This document shows positions 1-7,368 of a stretch of 63,294 bases of DNA, in pieces. Source of the stretch: JANNAV01 sp031384695. Its GTDB lineage: Bacteria > Pseudomonadota > Alphaproteobacteria > Rhodobacterales > Rhodobacteraceae. The notes beneath the pieces are model-generated. The model saw nothing but the letters and a program-made list of their open reading frames with translations, had not been told where the DNA came from and did not search any database. The stretch covers positions 1 to 63,294 of the forward strand of contig JANNAV010000272.1 in the NCBI GenBank assembly GCA_031384695.1. The letters are read 5' to 3'. Both the position numbers and the translations under genes were made by a program. Positions within the stretch are counted from its first letter, which is position 1. Every line of letters begins with the position of its first letter.

Positions 1-1
1 G

Positions 2-1018
2 GTGCGCGCCCTGGGCCGGCGGGATTTTACCGCAATGACCTCGGATTACTATGAGCGGGACGATCCGTTGCTGATCGACCATGTGCTGCGCCAGATCCTG
101 CCGCGCCGGGGGATCGCCGCGCGGGAGGATGAGGTTCTGCTGACGCTGGGCGCGCAGAACGCCTTGTGGATTACGGCCACCTGCCTGCTTGGGCCGGGGC
201 GGCGCGCGGTGATCGAAAATCCGGGCTATTCCGGGCTGCGGGCCATTCTGGACGCCTCTGGCACGCAGGTTCTGCCGGTCGATGTTGATGCCAAGGGCCT
301 GCCGCCGGATGCTTTGCCGCGCGGCGTGGATGTGGTCTTTACCACGGCCTCGCATCAATGCCCGACCAATGCGACCATGCCCTTGGATCGGCGCCTTGCC
401 CTGTTGCAAGCCGCTGAAAGCCAAGGGTTTATCGTCGTCGAGGACGATTACGAATTCGAGATGTCCTTTCTGAAACCGGTCTCTCCGGCGCTGAAGTCGC
501 TGGATGCCGAGGGTCGGGTCGTCTATGCCGGGAGCTTTTCGAAATCGGTCTTTCCGGGGATGCGGCTGGGATATCTGGTGGGGCCGCCAAGCTTCATCCG
601 GGAGGCGCGCGCCCTGCGCCTGATGAGCCTGCGCCATCCGCCCGGGCATATTCAGCGCACCATGGCCTATTTCCTGAGCCTTGGGCATTACGACGCCATG
701 GTCAACAGGATGCGCGGCGCCTTCAAGCGCCGTCGTCAGGTCATGGAAGAAGCCATTTTGTTCAATGGGTTGCAGGTCGCAGGCCAGGGCGGTTTTGGCG
801 GGTCGAGCTATTGGATGCGGGCACGGGTGGACACTGAGGTTCTGGCCGCCGAACTGCGCGGGGACGGTGTGCTGATCGAGCCGGGACGCACATTTTTCGA
901 TCCGGCGCGACAGGACCGGGTGCATTACCGGCTGGGCTATGGCTCGATTGCAGCGCCCAAGATCCCCGAGGGCATTGCCCGCATTGCCGCAGCCGAGCGG
1001 CGGTTGGTTAACGGATAG
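2..1018 (+). CDS. tauR: TauR-type MocR regulator, C-terminal aminotransferase domain (5' truncated by window edge)
   Basis: The reading frame enters from the left edge, so the GntR-type winged helix expected at the N-terminus is outside the window. The 338 visible residues are a fold-type I PLP aminotransferase-like domain as in MocR regulators: TLGAQNAL for cofactor binding, NPGYSG, HQCPTNATM, the VVEDDYE aspartate, and the PLP lysine in AGSFSKSVFPGMRLGY. TauR is known in Rhodobacter capsulatus as the taurine-responsive activator encoded in the order tpa-tauR-xsc. The xsc gene directly downstream on the same strand makes TauR the best reading. Another MocR protein cannot be excluded without the HTH domain. 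Confidence 0.75.
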   Translation: MRALGRRDFTAMTSDYYERDDPLLIDHVLRQILPRRGIAAREDEVLLTLGAQNALWITATCLLGPGRRAVIENPGYSGLRAILDASGTQVLPVDVDAKGLPPDALPRGVDVVFTTASHQCPTNATMPLDRRLALLQAAESQGFIVVEDDYEFEMSFLKPVSPALKSLDAEGRVVYAGSFSKSVFPGMRLGYLVGPPSFIREARALRLMSLRHPPGHIQRTMAYFLSLGHYDAMVNRMRGAFKRRRQVMEEAILFNGLQVAGQGGFGGSSYWMRARVDTEVLAAELRGDGVLIEPGRTFFDPARQDRVHYRLGYGSIAAPKIPEGIARIAAAERRLVNG

Positions 1019-1080
1019 CAGGCGACCGGCAAACCACCTGGGTTGCACCTAAAGCGCCTTTACGCACGGGCCTTGGAAAT

Positions 1081-1113
1081 CTGGACCTATCCAGGCAGGT
1101 GTGCTGGCCCTAA
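1081..1113 (+). promoter_or_regulatory. Candidate TauR direct repeats upstream of xsc
   Basis: Two similar 10-mers in the same orientation, CTGGACCTAT (1081-1090) and CTGGCCCTAA (1104-1113), start 23 bp apart in the 146-bp gap between the tauR-like gene and xsc. TauR of R. capsulatus is known to bind direct repeats, which is unusual for GntR proteins. The match to its exact site is from memory, so this is a candidate operator only. Confidence 0.45.
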
Positions 1114-1164
1114 GAGCCTTGCGGCGCCGGGGTTAGAAGGGGCCAACCCATAGGAGTGCGACCC

Positions 1165-2931
1165 ATGAAGATGACCACCGAAGAAGCCTTTGTCAAAACC
1201 CTTCAAATGCACGGGATCGAGCATGTGTTCGGCATCATCGGCTCGGCCTTCATGCCGATCTCGGATTACTTTCCCAAGGCGGGGATCACGTTCTGGGACT
1301 GTGCCCATGAAGGGTCGGGCGGCATGATGGCGGATGGGTTCACCCGCGCATCAGGCAAGATGTGCATGATGATCGCGCAGAACGGGCCGGGGATCACCAA
1401 CTTTGTCACGGCGGTCAAGACGGCCTATTGGAACCACACGCCCCTGGTGCTGGTGACACCGCAGGCCGCCAACAAGACCATCGGCATGGGCGGGTTTCAG
1501 GAAGTGGAGCAGATGGCGCTGTTCAAGGACATGGTGTGCTATCAGGAAGAGGTGCGCGATCCGTCGCGGATGGCCGAGGTCTTGAACCGGGTGATCGTGA
1601 ATGCGCGGCGCGCCAGTGCCCCCGCCCAGATCAACGTGCCACGGGATTTCTGGACGCAGGTCATCGACATCGAACTGCCGCTGGTCGTGGAGTTCGAGCG
1701 GCCTTCGGGCGGCGAAGAGGCGCTGGCTGCGGCGGCGGCTTTGCTGGGGTCGGCGAAGAACCCGGTCATTCTGAACGGCGCGGGGGTTGTGCTGGGCGGG
1801 GCCATTGCGGCCGCGATGGCGCTGGCCGAACGGCTGACGGCGCCGGTGTGCGTGGGCTATCAGCACAATGATGCGTTTCCGGGATCGCATCCGCTGTTTG
1901 TCGGGCCCTTGGGCTATAACGGGTCGAAGGCGGCGATGGAGTTGATTTCGGGGGCCGATGTGGTGTTGGCGCTGGGCACGCGCCTGAACCCGTTCTCGAC
2001 CCTGCCGGGCTATGGGTTGGATTACTGGCCGAAGGCGGCAAAGATCATTCAGGTCGATATCAATCCCGCGCGGATCGGGCTGACCAAGAAGGTGACGGTC
2101 GGCATTGTCGGGGATGCGAAAAAGGTGGCCGAGGGCATTCTGGCCCGGCTTGCGGCGCGCGATGTCGACAAAGCGCGGATGGGGGTGATTTCGCAAACGA
2201 AATCGGCCTGGGCGCAGGCTTTGTCGAGCATGGACCATGAGGATGACGATGTGGGGACGTCGTGGAATGCCCGTGCGCGGGCGGCGAAACCGGAGTGGAT
2301 GAGCCCAAGAATGGCGTGGCGGGCCATTCAATCTGCGCTGCCGAAGGATGCAATCACGTCGAGCGATATCGGCAATAACTGTGCGATTGGCAACGCTTAT
2401 CCGACGTTTGAAGAGGGGCGAAAGTATCTGGCGCCGGGGCTGTTCGGGCCTTGCGGTTACGGCTTGCCTTCGGTGGTGGGGGCCAAGATTGGTTGCCCGG
2501 ACGTGCCGGTGATCGGTTTTGCCGGCGACGGCGCGTTTGGCATCGCGGTGACCGAGTTGACGGCGATCGGGCGGCCGGAGTGGCCTGCGATCACCATGGT
2601 GGTGTTTCGCAATTATCAGTGGGGCGCGGAAAAGCGCAACTCGACGCTTTGGTATGAGGATAACTTTATCGGCACCGAACTGGATCCGGGCGTGTCTTAT
2701 GCGGGGATTGCAAGGGCTTGCGGCTTGCAGGGCGTGGTGGCGCGGACGATGGAGGAGTTGACGGCGGCGCTGGCGCAGGCGGTGGTGGACCAGATGCAGC
2801 ATGGCAAAACCACGCTGATCGAGGCGATGATCAATCAGGAGTTGGGCGAGCCGTTCCGCCGGGATGCGATGAAAAAGCCGGTGGCGGTGGCGGGGATTGA
2901 TCCGGGCGATATGCGGCCACAGGTGATATGA
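1165..2931 (+). CDS. xsc: Sulfoacetaldehyde acetyltransferase
   Basis: This is a 588-residue thiamine-diphosphate enzyme that converts sulfoacetaldehyde plus phosphate to acetyl phosphate plus sulfite, the key step after taurine deamination. The N-terminus MKMTTEEAFVK, the FGIIGSAFMP and WDCAHEGSGGMMADG segments, and the C-terminal ThDP site starting at G454-D455-G456 and running to FRNYQWGAEKRNS are hallmarks of Xsc rather than acetolactate synthase. The ATG at 1165 is chosen because AGGAG at 1152-1156 sits 8 nt upstream; the in-frame GTG at 1156 overlaps that ribosome-binding site. Its stop overlaps the next start (ATGA), so it leads a compact operon with tauE, ackA and modABC. Confidence 0.95.
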   Translation: MKMTTEEAFVKTLQMHGIEHVFGIIGSAFMPISDYFPKAGITFWDCAHEGSGGMMADGFTRASGKMCMMIAQNGPGITNFVTAVKTAYWNHTPLVLVTPQAANKTIGMGGFQEVEQMALFKDMVCYQEEVRDPSRMAEVLNRVIVNARRASAPAQINVPRDFWTQVIDIELPLVVEFERPSGGEEALAAAAALLGSAKNPVILNGAGVVLGGAIAAAMALAERLTAPVCVGYQHNDAFPGSHPLFVGPLGYNGSKAAMELISGADVVLALGTRLNPFSTLPGYGLDYWPKAAKIIQVDINPARIGLTKKVTVGIVGDAKKVAEGILARLAARDVDKARMGVISQTKSAWAQALSSMDHEDDDVGTSWNARARAAKPEWMSPRMAWRAIQSALPKDAITSSDIGNNCAIGNAYPTFEEGRKYLAPGLFGPCGYGLPSVVGAKIGCPDVPVIGFAGDGAFGIAVTELTAIGRPEWPAITMVVFRNYQWGAEKRNSTLWYEDNFIGTELDPGVSYAGIARACGLQGVVARTMEELTAALAQAVVDQMQHGKTTLIEAMINQELGEPFRRDAMKKPVAVAGIDPGDMRPQVI

Positions 2932-3674
2932 GCCTGCCATTTGACATGGGGCTTGGGGCCGCTGCCTTTATGGCGGCGGCTATACTGGTGGCGGCTTTCG
3001 TGCGCGGCTATTCGGGGTTCGGCTTTTCGGCGATGGTGGTGGCGGCGTCGGGGCTGGTGGGCAATCCGTTGAATTTCGTGGCGGTTGTGATGCTGTGCGA
3101 GGCGGTGATGTCGGCGCAGGCGTGGCGCGGGGTGGGGCGCGATGTGGATTGGGCGCGGGTGTGGTATCTGCTGGCGGGGGCGGCGGTGGGCCTGCCTTTG
3201 GGGCTTTGGGCGCTGACCTCGATACCGGTGGATGCGGCGCGGGCGGTGATTTCGGTGTTTGTGCTGGTGATGTGCCTTGTGCTGCTGGTGGGGTGGCGGT
3301 TGGGGCGCGAGGTGCGGGGGCCTGCCAATCTGGCGGTGGGGGTGATCTCGGGGATGGCGAATGCGCCGGGGATGGCGGGGCTGCCGGTCGCCGCGTTCTT
3401 TGCGGCGCAGACCATGCCTGCGGCGGTGTTCCGGGCCACGTTGGTGGCATATTTCCCGCTGCTGGATGTATTTTCGGCGCCGCTTTATTTCTATCATGGC
3501 ATGGTCAGCATGGATACGCTGTGGGCCAGTCTGCTGACGTTGCCGATGGTGATTGTGGGCAATTGGGCGGGCGGGCGGCATTTTCTGCACACCGATCCGC
3601 AGGATTTCCGGCGGTTTGCCATTGTGTTGCTGGCGGGGCTGGCGGGCCTCGGTCTGTTGAAATCGGTGATGTAG
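2928..3674 (+). CDS. tauE: TauE/SafE-family (TSUP) sulfite/sulfonate exporter
   Basis: This is a 248-residue hydrophobic protein with about eight membrane segments and the TSUP hallmark RGYSGFGFSAMVVA near the N-terminus, which is echoed in the second half (SGMANAPGMAGLPVAAFFAAQ). Family members export sulfite, sulfoacetate or other organosulfur anions. The start overlaps the xsc stop by four bases and ackA begins one base after its stop, so it is translationally coupled to sulfite production. Export of sulfite released by Xsc is the natural inference. The transported species cannot be read from the sequence. Confidence 0.8.
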   Translation: MSLPFDMGLGAAAFMAAAILVAAFVRGYSGFGFSAMVVAASGLVGNPLNFVAVVMLCEAVMSAQAWRGVGRDVDWARVWYLLAGAAVGLPLGLWALTSIPVDAARAVISVFVLVMCLVLLVGWRLGREVRGPANLAVGVISGMANAPGMAGLPVAAFFAAQTMPAAVFRATLVAYFPLLDVFSAPLYFYHGMVSMDTLWASLLTLPMVIVGNWAGGRHFLHTDPQDFRRFAIVLLAGLAGLGLLKSVM

Positions 3675-3675
3675 G

Positions 3676-4758
3676 ATGATGCTGGTGATCAACGCGGGGT
3701 CGTCGTCGATCAAATACGCGGTGTTTGAGGGGCTGCACGAGTTGCTGGCGGGGCAGGTGGTGATTGGCTCAGATGATCACGGGGCGGCTTTGGCGCAGGT
3801 GTTTGACGCGATGGCTGTGGCGGGCGTGCCGGTAGAGCGGCTGGAGGCGGCGGCGCATAGGGTGGTGCATGGGGCGGCGGCGTTGGTTGCGTCGTGCCGG
3901 ATAGACGGCGCGGTGATGGCGGCGATTGAGGCTTGTGTGCCGCTGGCGCCGTTGCACAACCCGGCCAATCTGGCGGCGATCCGGGCTTTGGCGGCTTTGG
4001 TGCCGGGGCTGGCGCAATACGCGAGTTTTGACACTGCGTTTCATGCGACCAATCCTGCGGTGGCGGTGACCTATGCGTTGCCGGAGGCGGAGCGGGCGCG
4101 GGGGATCCGGCGTTACGGCTTTCACGGGTTGAGCTATGCGAGCCTGACCGCGCGGTTGCCGGGGTTGATGGGGGCGGGTTTGCCGAAGCGGCTTTTGGCG
4201 CTGCATTTGGGCAACGGGGCGTCGCTTTGTGCGGTGCTGGAGGGGCGGTCGGTGGCGACGACGATGGGGTATTCGCCGCTGGACGGGCTGACGATGGGCA
4301 CCCGGGCAGGCGGGATTGACGGCAATGCGGTGCTGCGGCTGGCGGCGGTGCATGGGGTGGCAGGGGCGGGGCGGATACTGAACGCGGCGTCCGGTTTGTT
4401 GGGCCTTGGCGGCAGTCCTGATATGCGGGAATTGCAGGGGACGGAGGCGGGGCGGTTTGCGCGGGCGCATTTTGCCTATTGGGTGCAGCGGCATGCGGGC
4501 AGCATGATGGCAGCGATGGGGGGGGTGGATGCTATGGCCTTCACTGGGGGGATCGGTGAGAATGATGCCGGGATCCGGGCGGCGGTGCTGGAGGGGATGT
4601 CGTGGTGCGGGGTGCGGCTGGACAGCGTGGCCAATGCGGCGGGGGCTTTGCGGATTGACGCGGGTGGCGCGGTGACGGCATGGATCGTGGCGGCGCAGGA
4701 AGAACGCTGGATAGCGCGCGAGGCGGCGGCGGTGCGGGCAATGGAGGGGTTGGCGTGA
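3676..4758 (+). CDS. ackA: Acetate kinase
   Basis: This is a 360-residue acetate/propionate kinase (ASKHA fold), somewhat shorter than the usual roughly 400. It has the phosphate-binding start LVINAGSSSIKY, HRVVHG, APLHNPANL, FDTAFHA, RRYGFHGLSY, LHLGNGASL, the TMGYSPLDGLTMGTRAG block, FTGGIGEN and a C-terminal EER. It interconverts acetyl phosphate plus ADP with acetate plus ATP. Lying between xsc and mod genes, it probably consumes the acetyl phosphate made by Xsc, giving ATP directly. Many xsc operons carry phosphotransacetylase (pta) instead, and no pta is visible here. An ATG three bases downstream is an equal start candidate. Confidence 0.92.
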   Translation: MMLVINAGSSSIKYAVFEGLHELLAGQVVIGSDDHGAALAQVFDAMAVAGVPVERLEAAAHRVVHGAAALVASCRIDGAVMAAIEACVPLAPLHNPANLAAIRALAALVPGLAQYASFDTAFHATNPAVAVTYALPEAERARGIRRYGFHGLSYASLTARLPGLMGAGLPKRLLALHLGNGASLCAVLEGRSVATTMGYSPLDGLTMGTRAGGIDGNAVLRLAAVHGVAGAGRILNAASGLLGLGGSPDMRELQGTEAGRFARAHFAYWVQRHAGSMMAAMGGVDAMAFTGGIGENDAGIRAAVLEGMSWCGVRLDSVANAAGALRIDAGGAVTAWIVAAQEERWIAREAAAVRAMEGLA

Positions 4759-5471
4759 GGGTTCTGGCTTTGCTGTTGTTTTGCGGGGCGGCGCAGGCCG
4801 ACACCGTGACGGTGTTTGCCGCATCTTCGGTGCAGACGGCGCTGGATCAGGTGGTGGCGGGGTATGAGGCTGCGAGTGGCCACGAGGTGGTGGTGGCCTA
4901 TGGTGGCTCGGCAGCGCTGGCGCAGCAGATCGTGGCGGGGGCGCCTGCTGATATATTTATCTCGGCGGCACCGGAGTGGATGGATGTGGTGGAGGGTGCG
5001 GGGTTGATCCGGGCGGGGACGCGGCGCGATTTGCTGGGCAACTCGCTGGTTTTGGTGGGGACGGCGGGCCGGGTGGCGAAAGGCTTTGATGTGGTGGCGC
5101 TGTTGGGGGAGGGAAAGCTGGCCATGGGGTTGGTGGATGCGGTGCCTGCGGGGCAATATGGCAAGCAGGCGCTGAGTGCTTTGGGGGTTTGGCGTCAGGT
5201 GGAGCCGCAGGTGGTGCAGGTCGAGAACGTGCGGCAGGCGCTGGCGCTGGTGGCGCGGGGCGAGGCGGCGCTGGGGGTGGTGTACGGTTCGGACGCGGTG
5301 GCGGAGGCGCGGGTGCAGGTTTTGGGGGTGTTTCCCGAGGCGAGCCATGCGCCGATTGTGTATCCGGTGGCGGTGATGGCGCAAGCTGGGCCTGAGGCGG
5401 AGGGGTTCATGGCGGCTTTGCGGGCGGCGCGGGCGGTGTTCGAGGCGCAGGGGTTCAAGGTTCTGGAATAG
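4755..5471 (+). CDS. modA: Molybdate ABC transporter, periplasmic binding protein
   Basis: This is a 238-residue secreted binding protein. A GTG start at 4755 overlaps the ackA stop (GTGA) and gives a clean signal peptide, MRVLALLLFCGAAQA, with cleavage before DTVTVFAASS. The mature protein has the ModA pattern: FAASSVQTAL, a YGGSAALAQQI loop, GAPADIFISAAPEWMD, then LVLVG, and VVYGSDAVAEARV. The serines of ASS and GGSA are the usual oxyanion contacts. It delivers molybdate to ModBC, which follow. Its place between sulfite-producing and molybdenum-dependent sulfite-oxidising genes suggests it feeds SoeA. Tungstate binding is possible. Confidence 0.9.
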   Translation: MRVLALLLFCGAAQADTVTVFAASSVQTALDQVVAGYEAASGHEVVVAYGGSAALAQQIVAGAPADIFISAAPEWMDVVEGAGLIRAGTRRDLLGNSLVLVGTAGRVAKGFDVVALLGEGKLAMGLVDAVPAGQYGKQALSALGVWRQVEPQVVQVENVRQALALVARGEAALGVVYGSDAVAEARVQVLGVFPEASHAPIVYPVAVMAQAGPEAEGFMAALRAARAVFEAQGFKVLE

Positions 5472-5474
5472 CGG

Positions 5475-6173
5475 ATGTTTGAGGCGCTGACAGCGGCGGA
5501 GTGGAGTGCGGTGGCCTTGTCGCTGCGCGTGTCGTTCTGGGCGGTGGTGGTCAGCCTGCCGCTGGGGATTGTGGTGGCGTATGTCTTGGCGCGCAAGCGG
5601 TTCTGGGGGCACGGGGTGCTGAATGTGCTGGTGCATCTGCCGTTGATATTGCCGCCGGTGGTGACCGGGTATCTGTTGTTGCTGACCTTCGGGCGCAAGG
5701 GTTGGGTTGGCGGCTGGATGGACGAGGTGCTGGGGATCGTGATTGCGTTTCGCTGGACCGGGGCTGCGGTGGCGGCAGGGGTGATGGCGTTTCCGTTGAT
5801 GGTGCGGGCGATCCGGCTTTCCATTGAGGCGGTGGATCAGGGGCTGGAGGAGGCGGCGGCGACGCTGGGGGCATCAAGGGCGTGGGTGTTTTTGACGGTG
5901 ACGCTGCCGTTGATGCTGCCCGGGGTGATTGCCGGGGTGGTGTTGGCGTTTGCCAAGGCGATGGGGGAATTTGGCGCGACGATCACTTTTGTCGCGGCGA
6001 TACCGGGCGAGACGCAGACGCTGCCTTCGGCGATATACGGGTTTTTGCAGGTGCCGGGGGGCGAGGGGGCGGCGGCGCGGCTGACGTTGATTGCGGTGGG
6101 GCTGGCGGTGCTGGCGCTGGTGGCTTCGGAATGGCTGGCGCGGCTGGCGCAGCGCCGGGTCGGGGGGCGGTGA
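5475..6173 (+). CDS. modB: Molybdate ABC transporter permease
   Basis: This is a 232-residue inner-membrane permease with about five to six membrane segments, starting MFEALTAAEWSAVALSLRVSFWAVV. The binding-protein-dependent transport signature is seen as EEAAATLGASRAWVFLTVTLP, the cytoplasmic EAA loop that docks on ModC, followed by GVIAGVVLAFAKAMGEFGAT, typical of ModB. It starts three bases after modA and its stop overlaps the modC start (TGATG). Confidence 0.92.
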   Translation: MFEALTAAEWSAVALSLRVSFWAVVVSLPLGIVVAYVLARKRFWGHGVLNVLVHLPLILPPVVTGYLLLLTFGRKGWVGGWMDEVLGIVIAFRWTGAAVAAGVMAFPLMVRAIRLSIEAVDQGLEEAAATLGASRAWVFLTVTLPLMLPGVIAGVVLAFAKAMGEFGATITFVAAIPGETQTLPSAIYGFLQVPGGEGAAARLTLIAVGLAVLALVASEWLARLAQRRVGGR

Positions 6174-7234
6174 TGCTGGAAGTGGCGTTGCAGCACCGCT
6201 ATCCGGGGTTTGATCTGGATGTGGGGTTCACGGCTCCGGCCGGGTTGACGGCGCTGTTTGGCCGTTCGGGCGCGGGCAAGACCACGGTGATCAAGGCGGT
6301 GGCGGGGCTGCTCAGGGTGGATCAGGCGCGGGTGGTGCTGAACGGCGAGGTGGTGAGTGTGCGGCCTGCGCACCAGCGGCGGTTGGGGGTGGTGTTTCAG
6401 GAGGCGCGGCTGTTTCCGCATCTGAATGTGCGGCAGAATTTGCTTTATGGGCAGTGGTTTTCTGGGAAGTCGTCGGGTTTGGGGCTTGGCGAGGTGGTGG
6501 AATTGCTGGGGCTGGAGGCGCTGTTGACGCGGCGGCCCGAGGGGCTTTCGGGGGGCGAAAAACAGCGGGTGGCGATCGGGCGGGCGTTGTTGAGCCGACC
6601 TGCGATGCTGTTGATGGACGAGCCTTTGGCGGGGTTGGATCACGCGCGCAAGGCCGAGATCCTGCCCTATCTGGAGCGGCTGCGCGATGCGGCGGGGTTG
6701 CCGGTTTTGTATGTGAGCCATGCTTTGCCGGAAGTGGCGCGGCTGGCCACAACGATTGTGGTGCTGGAGGCGGGCCGGGTGCGGCGGGCGGGGCCTGCCG
6801 CCGGAATTCTGGCCGACCCGGAACTGGCCCCGGCTTTGGGCTTGCGCGAGGCGGGTTCGGTGATCACGGCGCGGCTGGTGTCGCAGGAGGCGGATGGGCT
6901 TTCCCGGCTGGAAACCGCGGCGGGGCCGGTCTGGTTGCCACGGGTGGAGGCTTTGGTGGGGGCGGTGTTGCATCTGCGCATCCCGGCGCATGAGGTTATT
7001 CTGGCTTTGGTGCGGCCCGGGGGGCTTTCGGCGCTGAACATCCTGCCGGTGGTGGTGGCGGCGGTGCGGATCGGCGAGGGGCCGGGGGCAATTGTGCAGG
7101 TGCGGCTGGGGGAGGAGGCGCTGTTGGTGCGGATTACCCGGCGTTCGGCCGAGGCAATGGGGCTTGCACCGGGGATGCAGTGCTTTGCGGTGTTGAAATC
7201 GGTGGCGCTGGCGCGCGAGGATATTGGGGCGTGA
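6173..7234 (+). CDS. modC: Molybdate ABC transporter ATP-binding protein
   Basis: This is a 353-residue ATPase. The Walker A motif GRSGAGKTT lies at about residues 30-38, followed by VFQEARLFPHLNV (Q-loop), LSGGEKQRVAIGRALL (signature), LLMDEPLAGLD (Walker B) and YVSHALPEV (H-loop). The C-terminal third is a Mop/TOBE molybdate-binding domain (LSALNILPVVVAAVRIGEG onward), which separates ModC from generic ATPases. The ATG at 6173 overlaps the modB stop. The frame stays open upstream, but a longer protein would add no ABC sequence. A 134-bp gap follows before soeA. Confidence 0.92.
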   Translation: MLEVALQHRYPGFDLDVGFTAPAGLTALFGRSGAGKTTVIKAVAGLLRVDQARVVLNGEVVSVRPAHQRRLGVVFQEARLFPHLNVRQNLLYGQWFSGKSSGLGLGEVVELLGLEALLTRRPEGLSGGEKQRVAIGRALLSRPAMLLMDEPLAGLDHARKAEILPYLERLRDAAGLPVLYVSHALPEVARLATTIVVLEAGRVRRAGPAAGILADPELAPALGLREAGSVITARLVSQEADGLSRLETAAGPVWLPRVEALVGAVLHLRIPAHEVILALVRPGGLSALNILPVVVAAVRIGEGPGAIVQVRLGEEALLVRITRRSAEAMGLAPGMQCFAVLKSVALAREDIGA

Positions 7235-7368
7235 GATCGGTGTGTGAGGCGGAGGAAATTCTGTTTTCGGCCCGGTATTTGCAACCTTGTGTCGGTTTTC
7301 GGCTGGCCACGGGGAAGGCTTCCGTACAGATTGATGGCAAGCGCCCGTCCGGGCCAAGCGAGGCGTAG

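Noticed and set aside
1351..2940. Long minus-strand open frame opposite xsc, and similar frames opposite most genes
   Set aside because: They are arginine-, proline- and histidine-rich antisense shadows of high-GC genes without recognisable motifs or ribosome-binding sites.
7235..7368. Possible molybdenum-cofactor riboswitch in the gap between modC and soeA
   Set aside because: No conserved stems or core motif of that riboswitch could be recognised; apart from a ribosome-binding-like purine stretch I see nothing definable.
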